From the NCBI GenBank assembly GCA_031841125.1, contig CM063114.1, forward strand, positions 11,036,001-11,100,000: 64,000 bases of DNA, in the 5' to 3' direction. Both the position numbers and the translations under genes were made by a program. Shown one piece after another: positions 1 through 10,669 of this stretch. Every line of letters begins with the position of its first letter. Within the stretch, counting starts at the first letter, position 1. Below the pieces are notes generated by a model. That model was not told the DNA's origin, made no database searches, and saw only the letters and a list, made by a program, of their open reading frames with translations. Source of the stretch: Acanthococcus lagerstroemiae. Its lineage: Eukaryota > Arthropoda > Insecta > Hemiptera > Eriococcidae.

Positions 1-333
1 ACTATGTTACCTTTTTTTTTTCGCTTTCAGCACAAATCATTGTGTACGTGCTTTCTTTTTTAAATCTTTTAATTTCTCGATTGCCGTTGAAATGCACCTC
101 TGGAGCTATGCGTAGATCTAATTTTTTTCTTTTGCAATTGAATTTGAGCAGTACTTATCACACTGAGTACTGAATTATACTACAACAAGTTGAGGGAAAA
201 ACACCCAATTCATGAAGGAAAACAACGATCGGGCAGTCATTATATTTTATCTTCTCTAGAAGTTCCAACTCTCAAGGTTTCATCCTGTTCATTTCTGAGT
301 AAATCTCTAGCTCCTGATTTCACACTTGAACTA
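1..333. other. Unassigned AT-rich sequence
   Basis: A T-run followed by CAG near position 29 resembles a splice acceptor, but no coding sequence follows that I can recognise. A short open frame crosses this stretch without any familiar motif. I see nothing else here. Confidence 0.5.
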
Positions 334-413
334 GTTGCGGGAGAGGGCCCCGGGGGCTTTCTGCTTGGGGGCCCAGTCAGCAATGTCTTTTGCTGCCCGT
401 TAAACCCGCCACT
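334..413. mobile_element. hAT-like MITE fragment (CAGTGGCG end)
   Basis: The right edge reads, on the minus strand, CAGTGGCGGGTTTAACGGG, the usual form of a hAT-type terminal repeat. The left edge (AGTTGCGGGAGAGGGCC) is a weak inverted match. The interior is very GC-rich with GGGCCCCGGGGGC. Part of the interior (GCAGAAAGCCC and CAGTCAGCAA) recurs at 59143-59200, next to another CAGTGGCG end, so the two loci are probably related. No convincing 8-bp target duplication is visible, so the borders are approximate. Confidence 0.45.
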
Positions 414-2613
414 GCTTAGTCAGAAATTTCTCTCCCCTGAAAGAGTGCTAGGACTTCCCACCAATTTTCCAATTTTCAGTTAAAAGATATCGAGCAAATT
501 GGCGAGATGATGCATTGGGTCTTGATTTACAATATTCCGTTAGATTTTTGATGCGGTCCACATTTGGGTTAGTTGATTGAAAACGGAACAGAAATTCTCA
601 TAAGTATTTATTGTCTATCATCAGTATTGAAGGAGCTGTGTGAGTTTGGAAATTCGAGTCGTAAAATACATGAAAAATCTTAGAATTAGGTTGTAGCTTC
701 AGTATTAAAGGTAAATAACAAATAGCATTTAAATTTCCCGTTCCATTTTTAAAGTACTGTCTGTTGCTAACCTGGAGAAGTACTGCTGAAAAACTGTTAA
801 TAACGAAATTTAATTTGGAAATTTGAATATTTTGATAACATTTTAAGGATTCCACAATTTTAAGGTGAACTTTCACCGAGCTAAGTGTATTCCTAGCATG
901 TACTATGTCTATAATATTTGTGGGGAAATCAAATTCGGAGCTGATGTAGCTGAAAACGGTCGGAACATCCTCTACTTTCTGTAACTAATTTTTAGATTTA
1001 ATAATCAACTGAAAAACTTGTAGATGAGCTTGGAAGTAACCTACTGGATGCTCCAGTCATCTAATTCTTTACTATGATAAACAATATACTAACATTTCGA
1101 AAACAAAAAAACTTAATTTTTAATTATCCTAATGAGTAGCCCTGTTGACCTGAAATAAAATCCGATTGTGACTTTCTGCTCCTGGTACATTACCGCATGT
1201 TACATTCCTCTGATCCTTACCACTGCTAGGCCAATTTCCATAAAAATTCGCTTCGGCTAAATGGGAAACATTCGGGAATGCTCCGTCTGTACTACGAGGC
1301 TTACAAAGTTCGAAGTCGTAGCCGAACCAAATTGGAGGTAAAGGAGAGTAGTGCTCGTAGTAATAACCAATGTCAAATAATCGAATTCCCTCACACAAGT
1401 TATACATATAATGACAACGAATATATGCGCAAATTATACGCCGAATTCGAACGGCAGAAGTGACAAAATATTCTGAAAGAGTCGAATGGCGGAAACCCTT
1501 TCTATTTAATTTCATTCGCGCATTTCGGGTCACGTATATCTTCACAAAAATACGGATACGACTTTGAAAAACGCGAGAATTCCTCGGCTTCGAGGCTGCG
1601 ATACGAAAATTCTCCGGGGAATTCGCACGCACGAGCGACCGCTGGTCAATTTTTCAGCCATCGTTTGTATTCCAGCTGGCTCCCACTTTGAATGTAACGT
1701 TTCGCCCGTGTTGTTTGTCGAGAAAAATTGCCAAAAATTTTGAAGTAGGCGTCAAGTGCGGTGGGAGTTATTCGTCGAAAATGTGCCACACAGCACCTGA
1801 CGAATGGGGGGGGGGGAATATGTGATCGTGCATATGAAAAATGAGCCCGGGATGAAATGGAAAGTTGAAATTTTTTGTCAGCTTGGTACCGATGATGTTG
1901 AAGACTAATTGAATTGCCACGAAACTTGACATATCGAAAACAGACGCATTATATAACTCAAGGCGATCACGAACGAGTCGGGTTTACACGAAATGTTATC
2001 ACCCCAGAAACTTGCCTGACGTCATTGGATTTTATGAGCCCTGTTCACACTGGAGAAATAGCGCGTGAGACAACTTACTCCTGAGATAACTTACCCCGTT
2101 CTTGTCTACACTCCTTTCAGTTATTCAGGTTGTAGGCTCATGTGGAGCCTTCTGGTTAAGGGTTGCTGCAAAAATGCTCTCAGAGATAGCTACTCAAGCA
2201 GGATTACCACTTTCTGGAAAACCTGGAAAAGTCATTGATTTTTATTCTCTGGATGACAGGCTAGATTTATGGTTTGTATTCTGTCAAAATTCATTGTTGG
2301 TAAATTATAACGCCTAAAAAAGGAAAAAGTTTCCCCTTCATTCATATTGTATAATTAGGAATATGGTTAGGCGTCCATCATTCGAATTATTTTCATGTGT
2401 AACTTGTGCCGATTGCCATCTGCAAAACACAGCCCCGGACAGTCGTAATGGAGTAGTTTCTTATTGCTGGCGTTATGATCAGGATCATGAGGGGAAAAAA
2501 GTCATGGTGCTTTCAGAATGTAACAGTGAAGGCCCCCAGCGTAACACGTGCCACACGTGTTGAAAAGGAGCTTGGTAGATAGAACCCTTCAAGCAGAAGT
2601 AAAGTAACTAAGA
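414..2613. other. Unassigned; AT-rich then CpG-rich block
   Basis: Positions 414-1128 are plain AT-rich sequence. Positions 1129-1800 are rich in CpG and TTCG words and carry a minus-strand open frame of 167 codons with no recognisable domain; CpG words lower stop-codon density, so this is probably chance. An 11-base G run sits at 1806-1816. Nothing is recognised between 1820 and 2613. Confidence 0.4.
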
Positions 2614-2711
2614 CAGGGTGTTTACTGGTCATACGAGTCATAGCGAAGTCCCACAATGGAGGTAGTGGTCATGCAAATCGTACAAAGGTAATATAATTGC
2701 CTCTACTTCCC

Positions 2712-3165
2712 AGGGATGGAAATGAAAGCTGGAAGCCAGAAGCCAATAAATTTCATCTGAAAATAGCAGAAGCTGAAAGTTGGAAGCCTGATGTAAAAAA
2801 TTGGGAGCTAGTAGCGGAGGACAGTTTTTTTTCAACTTATTTTAGCTTCTTCTTTCTGCTACTTAATTCTTTTACAGTTGCTAATTTTGCGTTTGTTTTA
2901 CCATTACTTTTTCCACTTACCTCAGTCTGGATTTATAAATGTACTCACGATGGAATATTGTAAGTTTTATGACAAAAGCAATCAAAGAATTAAAACTCAG
3001 AGCGCTAAATTAAAAATCACAAACTCCCATTGAAAAATTTTGATAGTCATGGAGATGGAAGCTGGAAGCCAAAAAATAGGAAGCTGGAAGTTTTTGTATT
3101 TAAGCAAAAAAATCGGAAGTTAGAAGCAGTTTCAATGAGGGGAATATTGGAAGCCGGAAGCGAAG
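2712..3165 (+). repeat. GAAGCTGGAAGCC short-period repeat blocks
   Basis: Two clusters (2712-2815 and 3047-3165) repeat variants of GAAGCTGGAAGCC with spacers of about 10-25 bases. They lie inside the type 1 terminal-inverted-repeat element and are absent from its shorter relative at 12432-12833, so they expanded in this copy or were lost from the other. Confidence 0.55.
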
Positions 3166-3374
3166 CTATTCATTCAGCTTTTCCATCCCTGTTACTTCCT
3201 TACAAATTTGGTAATTCTTCCTAAACAATTACAATATTTCTCATCAAAATACATATGGCCAAATTGAAAATTTAATTGAAAAATTGAGTTCTTTGCAACA
3301 GTTTTTGCAATGATTTGTCCCTTATTATTGAATTATTAAGTGTTTTTTTTCTAAGTTTTTGTTTGCAGTTAGCA

Positions 3375-3569
3375 CAGGCGCGGATCCAGACGACCATTGT
3401 GGGGAGGGAAATGGCAGAAGAAAAAGCGCACGGAAATTTTTTGCTGCCCCCTCCCCCGCAGATGTCCCCTCAGTTCCCCTCCTCTTATAACCAGATTTTT
3501 CCTCCTTTCCCCACAGATTTTTCCTCTTTTTTGGGGGGGGGGTCCTCCTCCTTTGTGGATCCGCGCTTG
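3375..3569. mobile_element. Nested hAT-like MITE (CAGGCGCGGATCCA ends)
   Basis: The 195-bp insert starts CAGGCGCGGATCCAG and ends, read on the minus strand, CAAGCGCGGATCCAC. The flanks AGTTAGCA (3367-3374) and AATTAGCA (3570-3577) match at 7 of 8 bases, as expected for an 8-bp hAT target duplication. The related copy at 12432-12833 keeps an uninterrupted ATTAGCA near 12694-12700, which serves as the empty site. The interior is C/T-rich on the plus strand with a 10-base G run at 3533-3542. An open frame crosses it but contains no transposase motif. Confidence 0.8.
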
Positions 3570-3724
3570 AATTAGCATGTTTTTGAATTGATTTTTCCCC
3601 CTTGTGAAAATTCTGTTGTGGCGTGAAAATGTTTCGAAGAAAGGTCGTACAAAAGTCTCAGAAATCATGAAGAAGTCATACATAGGTCACACTTTTGGAA
3701 AATTCGTATTTAGGAGACACACTG

Positions 3725-3897
3725 TAAGGCCCTGTATTTCTCCCGCGGGTAAAGACAGCCGCCATTTTCTTTCCACTTCGGTCCGTCAACAGAAAATCGG
3801 CTAAGCGGTAAACACCGCGTGACCAGTTCTCGTTTCACGGAACAACCTGGAAAGAAAATGGCGACTGTCCTTCACTGTCTTTGTTATAGAGCCCTAA
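3725..3897. mobile_element. Inverted-repeat MITE, TAAGGCCCTGTA ends
   Basis: The left end TAAGGCCCTGTA and the right end, read inverted, TTAGGGCTCTATA match imperfectly. The arms also share AAAGACAG and CGCCATTTTCTTTCCA in inverted order, giving arms of about 55 bp around a spacer near 3780-3840. It abuts the right end of the preceding element, so it either inserted exactly there or the two borders overlap. There is no coding potential. Confidence 0.6.
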
Positions 3898-4753
3898 CGT
3901 ATCCACTTCGAATGGCACGCAGGGCAACATGACAAAGTGTCAGCTCCGTCCAAAATAAGATTGAGTTCACAAACCTCTCAATTTTCCCAATCCAGTCACC
4001 GGTCAAGCAAAAATATTTTCGAAGATTCCACCTTAAGAACGAGGGCAGCGAAGCCTCTGAGCCGGAAGCCTTTCCGAGCTCCGTGCACAGCGAATTGACG
4101 TGACTGTAAATGCGAAAAGGTTATTGAAAATGCCATATCGATCTCAAACTGCACACGGGTCTATGTGGTCTGACAGTCTGCTCACTATGGGAAATAAGGA
4201 AGTGGAAAGGGCAAACGCAGATGACAACTGATTCCAAACTGGTTCGATGTTGACTGTGTCGGAAATTCGGACCTAGTTCATTGTTTTGCTTACTCGGCCC
4301 TGCTGAATTTCAGAAGTACCATCTCAAAATCTCACAAGAATTCAAGAAATTGAAAAATGTGGTAGCTCACAGCCAACATAAAGCTCTTCTTGATTTTCAG
4401 CATCCTTACTGTGCTGAGGCCGGTTTTCCCACCTAGAATCTGTGATCTATGAGCCTGAACTGTTTCTAAAAATGGACCTAGAGCTATGTTCGTTTTACGT
4501 CTCTTCTTTAGGACATACTAGAATAGGTTACAGATGTCTCACTTGCAGTATGCGGTTGAACAGTGTTGAACGTTGAGAACTAAATGAATTTATGACAAAA
4601 ATTCAGATTTGATGACGGGTTCATGGACAATTTAGGTAATTTGAGAAATGTGAAAGAAGTATTAGGAGATCTGCGAACATTTCTAGAGTGTTGCGAACGT
4701 TCCGGAGATTTCCCTAAAATGTCTGGAATCTTCTGAAATCTTAGGTCTGCTGA
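3898..4753. other. Unassigned
   Basis: No gene, repeat or structured element is recognised. Around 4620-4750 there is a loose repetition of GCGAACRTT and GGAGAT words, too weak to call an array. Confidence 0.4.
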
Positions 4754-4873
4754 CAGTAGCGTAGCCAGGGGGCAAGCAAAATTTGTTAAATATGCCTTTT
4801 TTTATCGAGTCGCCCTAAATTCACTGTAGCAAAATGAAGGTAGCTTGGCCCCCGTTCCTGGGCTACGCCTCTG
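4754..4873. mobile_element. hAT-like MITE (CAGTAGCGTAGCCAG)
   Basis: The 120-bp element begins CAGTAGCGTAGCCAGGGGGC. Its right end reads CAGAGGCGTAGCCCAGG on the minus strand, a good inverted match of the CAGTGGCGTAGC type seen elsewhere in the window. The flanking 8-mers TCTGCTGA and TCCGGCGA agree only partly, so the target duplication is eroded or the border is off by a base or two. Confidence 0.65.
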
Positions 4874-5235
4874 TCCGGCGACACTGCCCATGCAGAAGTG
4901 CAAACTTTCCAATAAATATCGAGCACGGCGATTGCTGAAGCGAGAACAGCGATGAAAATAAGACCAATTACGGTGGAAGAAAAGAATGTTCGCAGGGGGG
5001 TGAGTGTTTCCTCGTCGTGAGAAAATCGCGCAGATTTTGTGGTCCGAGTTGAAAATTGTGTCACGAGCGTACCGAGTTTCGAGTACGGGGTTGGGTTTTT
5101 CTTTGATATGAAACCCGGATACGAAAGTAGTCGACTGCATGTACGCGTCTCTCTGTGTCGGTTAAAAGGGGCTAAAGACCTGGGGGGGCGAGCACACAAC
5201 ACTGGAAATGTTGGCTGCCGTATACCTGTGCACAC
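4802..5235 (-). CDS. Candidate small membrane protein frame (uncertain)
   Basis: The minus strand holds overlapping frames of 149 codons (4786-5235) and 112 codons (4802-5140). The longer one has an arginine-rich, acid-poor start followed near residue 90 by a hydrophobic stretch, VIGLIFIAVLASAIAVL, long enough for one membrane helix. The 3' end of the frame runs into the hAT MITE at 4754-4873, so a real gene would be truncated or would splice before it. I do not recognise the family. It lies in a CpG-rich block where long open frames arise by chance, so confidence is low. Confidence 0.15.
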
Positions 5236-6186
5236 TCGACGGTTCCTAGAAAATGGTCCAATTAGCGTCGACTAATCGTTGAAGTATTATAACAAAATTT
5301 TATGCACGTTAACGGAATGTGCTGCTGTATAGCCGAGCTCGGTGAAACTCCAGACCTCAACATCTGCTTTTTATTAGACACTCGAGGGCGCAGCGAAAAA
5401 GTCGGCTTCCCGAGTTGGTATTTTCAACGACAAGATAATTAAAACTCGAGAGAAAATGCCGGTCAACTCTGCGCCGGCAATTTCATTTCGCGCGTCGAGG
5501 CTGAATCTATAGAAGGGCGGGGGGAGGGGGAAGTCGAAGATTTGCGTCGACACACAGAAAAAAAAATGAAAATAATACAAACATCTCGTTAAGAAGGTCT
5601 GCACAATTTTTGCGCGTGAAAACTTCGTTATTAATTTTTTAATTTAACCGTAACTTTGTGCCTTTTTACGAGACGAGTTTAATGACGAAATAATTTCTAA
5701 TTATTCCTAATAAGTGAAAAACAAACTTCAACACAGGCTGTACATGGGCAACGAAATGATTGTACAAGCCAAAATATTATTATTTGCAGAAAAGTAATCT
5801 GCAAACTTTGGTCGTTGTCCACTAAATACCCTACCTATCTAACAATCTCAACCGGCGAGTGCAGCTTTTTCAGGTTTCATTTTAATTCGCGAATTAATTT
5901 CAAAACTCTCGCGTTGAAGTGGAAAGTTTCGAAAGAGTACTTTTTCTTTCAGCTCTCAACCGAGCAGTATTGTCATTTTTTGTTAGGTGCCTTTGCTCGA
6001 ATATGTTCTTCTGCTGATGGAACTTTGGCAAAACATTGAATAAAGCTATGCAGTAGTAGTTGGAGGAAATCCCTGGTGAAGCAATGGGACAGATGGGAGA
6101 TCAGCTGATTGGTGTTGAGACTCGATCCCAAAATGAATTGCCTTGCTTACGTGTAAGTGGCCTGCGATTGAACTTCTTCCTCTCTT
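5236..6186. other. Unassigned; CpG-rich then AT-rich
   Basis: Positions 5236-5560 stay CpG-rich. From 5600 the sequence is AT-rich and featureless. No gene or repeat is recognised. Confidence 0.4.
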
Positions 6187-6510
6187 CAGTGTTGTCAGAT
6201 TCGGTACATTTGCTCCAGATGTGGTGCATTCCAACTTTTCTGGTGTAATGTCTGGTAATTTTAACAATGCTGGCACGTTTTGGCGGATTTTCATTATTTT
6301 TGGTAGGATCTGGTGCTTTTTGTCATTTTTTGGTTCGTGTTGGTACATTTCAATAGTATTTAGTGGATTTTGGTACATTTTTAAAATGTTGACCAGAAAA
6401 ATTTCCTCTACTCGGTACAAAATATCACACATTTCATTTGAAAGCTGGTATAATTTTGGAGAATTTCTTTTTGGTACATTTTTCAACTACCCATCTGGCA
6501 ACACTGCTCC
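6187..6510. mobile_element. MITE with CAGTGTTGYCAGAT ends and TTTTGGTACA interior
   Basis: The left end CAGTGTTGTCAGATTCGGTA and the right end (minus strand) CAGTGTTGCCAGATGGGTA form about 20-bp inverted repeats of the CAGTGTTGCCA kind seen in hAT elements. The interior repeats TTTTGGTACATTTT-like words at a period of about 10-20 bases on the plus strand. A solo end with the same GATTCGGTACATTTG continuation lies at 8091-8136. No clear 8-bp duplication is seen. No transposase is present. Confidence 0.6.
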
Positions 6511-6798
6511 CTGGTTGCCTTTGTCTTGCTTGCCTTTAGCCAGGTAGCCACCGAAGACCGAATCTCCATTTGGATCGGACTGTGCTGAGATTATTTGTAA
6601 TCCTGTTACGACCAGAACAAGACTCATTCACGTATCATGGGTGGGCTGAGCCTTGCCTGTGTTTATGTGTGTGTGTGGGGGGGGGGTCGAAAATCCCAAC
6701 TTGGTGCAAAAAATTTCGATACAGGCAGAGGGAAATTAGCCATTTTTGCTTTTTGCCAACTGACATTAAAATTGCCAATGTGCAGACTCAATGATTCA

Positions 6799-7060
6799 CA
6801 GGATGTCTGCCGCTATCTAAATCATCTATTTTAAAAATAGGTCATCTAAGTCATCTAAAGTAATTTTTATTTTGCTGTAGGTCATCTTGAAAATTTTTGT
6901 TTTAATAAAGAGTTGGGAGGAAAAAAAAAACTGCCAAAATAACAGAAGTTTAGTGTTCAGACAGGCTAATGAGTAAATAGTCAGCGAGTATGAATGAAAG
7001 AAAGAATAGGCATGATGTTTTGAATGCGACATAGAGTATTGAAGAGACAGCATTCCTCAC
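6799..7060 (+). mobile_element. CAGGATGTCTGC element, type 2, left part
   Basis: The start resembles the CAGGGTGTCTAC terminus. The following sequence (AGGTCATCTAA words, ACTGCCAAAATAAC, AGTCAGCRAGTATGAATGAAA, ATGTTTTRAATGC) matches the copy at 30411-31250, which additionally carries a nested pogo-like MITE. A right end GGTAGACACCCTATA occurs at 7603-7615, but the CpG-rich sequence between 7080 and 7290 has no counterpart in the other copy, so the true right border is unclear. Confidence 0.6.
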
Positions 7061-7602
7061 AAACACAACGCAATGCAAACAGTAGCTAGATCGCTTTGAA
7101 AAACGCACAGTTTATCGCATAAAAACCAGACTATACGGCGTCGGCCAGCGGCCTTTGTATACCCCGGCGTTATCGGCGAAACTCCTTATCGCTCTCGTTA
7201 TCGAACTTGTATTCTGCTGCTCGAAACGTGTCGATCTTTCTTCGCTTATCTCGAATATTCGGGAGCGTTCTTCGCCACATTATGTACTAGAAAATTGGAT
7301 AAGGGTCATCTAAAGTCATCTATTTTGCTTACCAGTTCTAGTAGACCAGGGAGGGCGGTGGAAAGACGACATGAAACAGTTTCTAGATTCAATGAACTAC
7401 CAAAAAATAGCCGTCAACCACAGGGAATGGAGCGTTTACAAGAGAATTTTGCCCTTTATGGGCCGAGGTGGACATGAGACTAATCATGAGAATATAATTA
7501 TCTTAATTTTAATTTAAGTTTCTCTCTTCGACTATTTTTTTTTTAAAACTTATTCTGTCACTTACCCCTCAGTAAAAGTTATCTTGATCTTGATCTTGAT
7601 CT
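7061..7602. other. CpG-rich unique block and AT-rich sequence
   Basis: Positions 7080-7290 are CpG-rich unique sequence with no recognised feature. At 7305-7345 the words GGTCATCTAAAGTCATCTA recur, linking this stretch to the type 2 element on its left. Confidence 0.4.
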
Positions 7603-7615
7603 GGTAGACACCCTA
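7578..7615 (+). repeat. (CTTGAT)n microsatellite plus transposon end
   Basis: Four tandem TCTTGA-type units run directly into GGTAGACACCCTATA, a right terminus of the CAGGGTGTCTAC family. The microsatellite probably arose at or inside the element end. Confidence 0.6.
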
Positions 7616-7816
7616 TAAAAAGAAACAAGAAAAGAAAAAGAAATTTGAATTAACAAATCTTTTAATTTTGCCAACGAAGTAGCAGAATTTGCCAAAATAA
7701 ATAAAAAGAGATGCAGAATCGAATATCCGATACACCTGTACGATTATGAAATTCTCACTGCTATGAGCGTCCGCAATGGCGTAAAGGAGCATTTATCTCT
7801 CAACAAATATGAAAGA

Positions 7817-8052
7817 CCTGGTCTGTGGCTCAGTGGTGTCATGCCCTTGTATCCTTGCGTCGCGCGTTCGATTCCCAGCACCCAAAAATCGTCAAACTGG
7901 TTTCGTGCCTCCACGTACAAGATCCTAGCCAATAGAAGGACCGTAGTACCAATCGAGGTAAATAGATAACGTGCTCTGCAATGCCTAACCCGGTTTCAGG
8001 AACAAGGCGTATCGTTCTTCCAAAACTGGTTACCACCAGTATCTGATGGATT
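7817..8052 (+). mobile_element. tRNA-derived SINE
   Basis: A tRNA-like head carries a pol III A box TGGCTCAGTGG (7826-7836) and, 29 bases downstream, a B box GCGTTCGATTCCC (7864-7876) that differs from the consensus at one key base. After the tRNA-like part there is an unrelated body running to about 8052, so this is a SINE and not a tRNA gene. No clear A-tail or target duplication is visible, and the 3' border is a guess. Confidence 0.65.
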
Positions 8053-8090
8053 AGTACTGTGTTGTGCGTGAATTGTGGTTCGCTTACTCA

Positions 8091-8440
8091 GTGTTGTGAG
8101 CATTAGGGCCAGATTCGGTACATTTGAAAGGGCGGTTGTCGAAAAAATTCGACTTCGACATTAATTACTAATAACCCACTATAATTAATCGTCGAAATAG
8201 TGAATTCATGCGATCAGTTAATATTTCGAGAAGGACAGCCTCGAATGCTTTCAAAGCAAAGCATTTCAGCCTGTAACCGGAAAATTCGACTTCGACTGAT
8301 AGCAATAGTGTTTCGCTATTGTTAATAGTCGAAACGATAAAGTAGATAAGGTAAAAAAGGTTCAGTCTCTTTTGTAACTCCTCGTACCGGACAGCCTCAG
8401 ATACTTCAACAAAGCCAATCGCTTGAGAATGTTAACCGAA
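8091..8440 (+). repeat. Two-unit tandem repeat beside a CAGTGTTG end
   Basis: A CAGTGTTG terminus with GATTCGGTACATTTG (8091-8136) leads into two degenerate units that each begin ATTCGACTTCGAC (8147 and 8284). The units share GGACAGCCTC, AAAGC and GTTAACCG-type words about 90-110 bases later. Unit length is about 137-157 bp. The second unit also contains a small hairpin, GCAATAGTG / TTTCGCTATTG. Confidence 0.5.
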
Positions 8441-8864
8441 AACTAACGTTGAACCAATGAGTCATGATCATGTTTGTACCAGTCACTACAGTACCTGGTA
8501 GCCGGCAGGAGACCTTAGTCTCATTTCTGTTCAGATGTTCATATGGTTCAAATGTGAGTTTTTCTTTCGTTCTCGTACATCGTGTAATTTACTGAGAAAG
8601 TGAATTTGCGCTCGTGTTCGTGTTGACGCCGGTCCAAGCAAGATTGTGAAGATTCACAGGTCAGATAATCGTTAGATAAACCACCAATTTATTTCTAAAG
8701 TTGATCTCGCTCTCTCTCTCTCTCTTTCTCTGTTTCTCTCGCGCTAGCGCTCGCCCGCTCACTGGCCCCAAGTGGCAATACGTTGACAGGCTCTGTAATA
8801 ATTTGTGCAAAAGCTAACTATAACGAACCCTGCAATATATTCACCGACTCGTGTCGGCCAACAA
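8441..8864. other. Unassigned with CT microsatellite
   Basis: An imperfect (CT)n tract lies at 8706-8745. No gene is recognised. Confidence 0.4.
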
Positions 8865-9205
8865 CCTGTAATAAGTGAACATTACTAGTAGTGCACTTGA
8901 TATGTTCGAGCAATCCTTGACATTGAGTCCACCTCTGTAAGTTCCCATCTCTGTTACTAGTAGTGGGTTTGATGTTTGAGCAATCCTTAACATTGAGTCC
9001 CCTTCTGTAAGTTCCCGTCTCCCATTACTAGTGGTGTATTTAGTGTTAAGCAGTCCTTGACACTGAGTCCACTTATAAGTAATAGGTTTGTGGTGCATTT
9101 GGTGTTAGGCAGTCCTTGACATTGAGTCCACCTGTAAGTTGTGGTGTTTGTGGTGAGTTTGATATTCAAGCAGGACTTGACATTGAGTTCACTGGTAAGC
9201 TCTCA
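8865..9205 (+). repeat. Five-unit degenerate minisatellite (59-70 bp units)
   Basis: Units start at TCCTTGACATTGAG or a variant at 8914, 8984, 9054, 9113 and about 9174, giving lengths of 70, 70, 59 and 61 bases, with a partial unit on the left. Most units carry TCCACCTSTGTAAGTT, so a splice-donor-like GTAAG recurs in phase. The minus-strand open frames here are simply the repeat translated (a recurring WTQCQGL-like phrase) and not a gene. Spacers are not unique and units are not identical, which argues against a CRISPR array. Confidence 0.8.
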
Positions 9206-9990
9206 AGTTGTCTTCCACAATTTTGATTAATACTTAAAGACACTTAGAGACACTATAAGCCGCCGCGCAAGCCGCCATCCAGACGCCTCGCACACCGCAT
9301 TGTACTGACTTCATGAACCGCCTCTAGGATCTCCTATGTTGGCGCTTCACCTAACTAATTGTACCGTTATCTTGACATCATATGACTGACAGTATACGTG
9401 TTTGTTTCATGTATACTGTTAGATAAAGCCACCCAGAAGCCAGACCAAAACCACCGCAAGAAACCTGCTTTACTTTAGGAGCTCATTATTTACAAGTATC
9501 TGTAATATAACTTTTATTGTATACTATGGCTTTTCATTCCTATAAGTGACTTTCAGTATATAAACAACATTGCTATCTCGTCACAAGCCTTCCACTGCAC
9601 CAAGTTGAGCTTTCATAATCAATTGGCTGAAATAATCTATAATCCATAACCTTTCATAAATTTGTATAAATCATAAAAATATGATATGTGACCGGCTCTG
9701 AAGAAAGGGACCTTATGGCTAAAGTATCGATTTTGAGATGCGAATGGTTTCTAGACTTTCAAACCCTCCTCTTTCACGTGCCGTGTGCGGAATAGCAAAA
9801 TATGCATTCTAGGCGATGGTAGAGGGACATTCATTAGACCATATCATTGCAAAAATACGAGTAATGAGCGTATAGTTCGATGTGATGTTGAGTAATTGAA
9901 GAGGTGAGAATCAAAAGTGACATTATCCAATTTTCATTTGAAATGGGTCACCTGCCCCCCCCCCCTCGATTTTCAGTTGCAATGTCAGTT
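9206..9990. other. Unassigned; small hairpin
   Basis: A short hairpin, ACAGTATACGTG with inverted CATGTATACTGT, lies at 9391-9421. Positions 9955-9965 are an 11-base C run. Nothing else is recognised. Confidence 0.4.
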
Positions 9991-10187
9991 GGAGATGGTT
10001 GTATTTTGTTCCTCTGATGATGTGGCCTAAATAGCTGATCTTTCTGTTCTTAATGATTTTACGTACGATTCTTATAGTTCAAGTTTTCGGAGATGGTTGT
10101 ATTTTTTCCCTCTGGTGATGTGGCCTGAATAGCTGATCTTTCTGTTCTTAACGATTTTACATACGAATCTTATCGTTCAAGCTTTCG
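9991..10187 (+). repeat. 98-bp tandem duplication
   Basis: GGAGATGGTTGTATTTT starts at 9991 and again at 10089. The two 98-bp units agree closely (for example GATGTGGCCTRAATAGCTGA and CTTTCTGTTCTTAAYGATTT). The high similarity points to a fairly recent duplication. Confidence 0.85.
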
Positions 10188-10358
10188 TCAGCTCATAATT
10201 TTTCTTTTTAGCAGTCCAAGATATTTTAAGCATAGGGTAGTAGCATGTGCGTTTAATCGCTTTTTCGTGAAAGTAGCTGTTTCTGGAATTGGTGTGTAGT
10301 TTGTTACGAATTTGTGGATTCTCGGACTTACTATTATACCAACGCCATTTTGATGTAT

Positions 10359-10669
10359 CAAGGTGTCTACTGGCCTGAAAAGTCATGATTTCAAAACATT
10401 GTCGTGAAAGTCATGATATTTTAACAAAAACTCGAAAAATTCATGATATTTTATCATCTCATTAGTTCACAATATTTCCATTACCAAAAAAAAAATCAGT
10501 TTCATTCATTTAACGAGAAAAAAATGTTGAGTAAATATTTCTTATAAAAGTTTAGCGCGTTCTATATTGCCCCTCCCCTTCCACTTCCTTTTTATATCTC
10601 CCTGATCGTCATGAAAAAATGTCATAAAAAGTCATAATATTTTTTCCCCCAAATCCGGTAGACACCCTG
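10359..10669. mobile_element. CAGGGTGTCTAC element, type 3
   Basis: The left end CAAGGTGTCTACTGGCC and the right end (minus strand) CAGGGTGTCTACCGG are inverted repeats. Subterminal AAAGTCATGA / GTCATAAAAAGTCAT words occur near both ends. TA dinucleotides lie next to both ends (10356-10357 and 10670-10671 region), compatible with a TA duplication but not proof of one. No coding sequence is present. Confidence 0.7.

Larger units (their letters stand above)
2614..3724. mobile_element. CAGGGTGTTTAC element, type 1 (interrupted copy)
   Basis: The left end reads CAGGGTGTTTACTGGTCA, and the right end on the minus strand reads CAGTGTGTCTCC, a degenerate inverted match. Internal sequence (AATTCTTCCTAAACAAT, GGCCAAATT, AATTATTAAGTGTTT, GTCATAC words) is shared with a second copy at 12432-12833. 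Two blocks of GAAGCTGGAAGCC-type short repeats lie at 2712-2815 and 3047-3165. A hAT-like element is inserted at 3375-3569. No coding capacity is visible, so this is a non-autonomous copy; the superfamily is unassigned. Confidence 0.7.

Noticed and set aside
1129..1632. 167-codon minus-strand open frame as a gene
   Set aside because: It lies in a CpG-rich block with low stop density, has no recognisable motif, and another frame is open on the other strand.
7817..7890. Functional tRNA gene
   Set aside because: A and B boxes are present, but the acceptor stem does not pair and an unrelated body follows, as in a SINE.
8865..9205. CRISPR-like array
   Set aside because: Units are 59-70 bases and diverged along their whole length; there is no short constant repeat with unique spacers, and the window looks eukaryotic.
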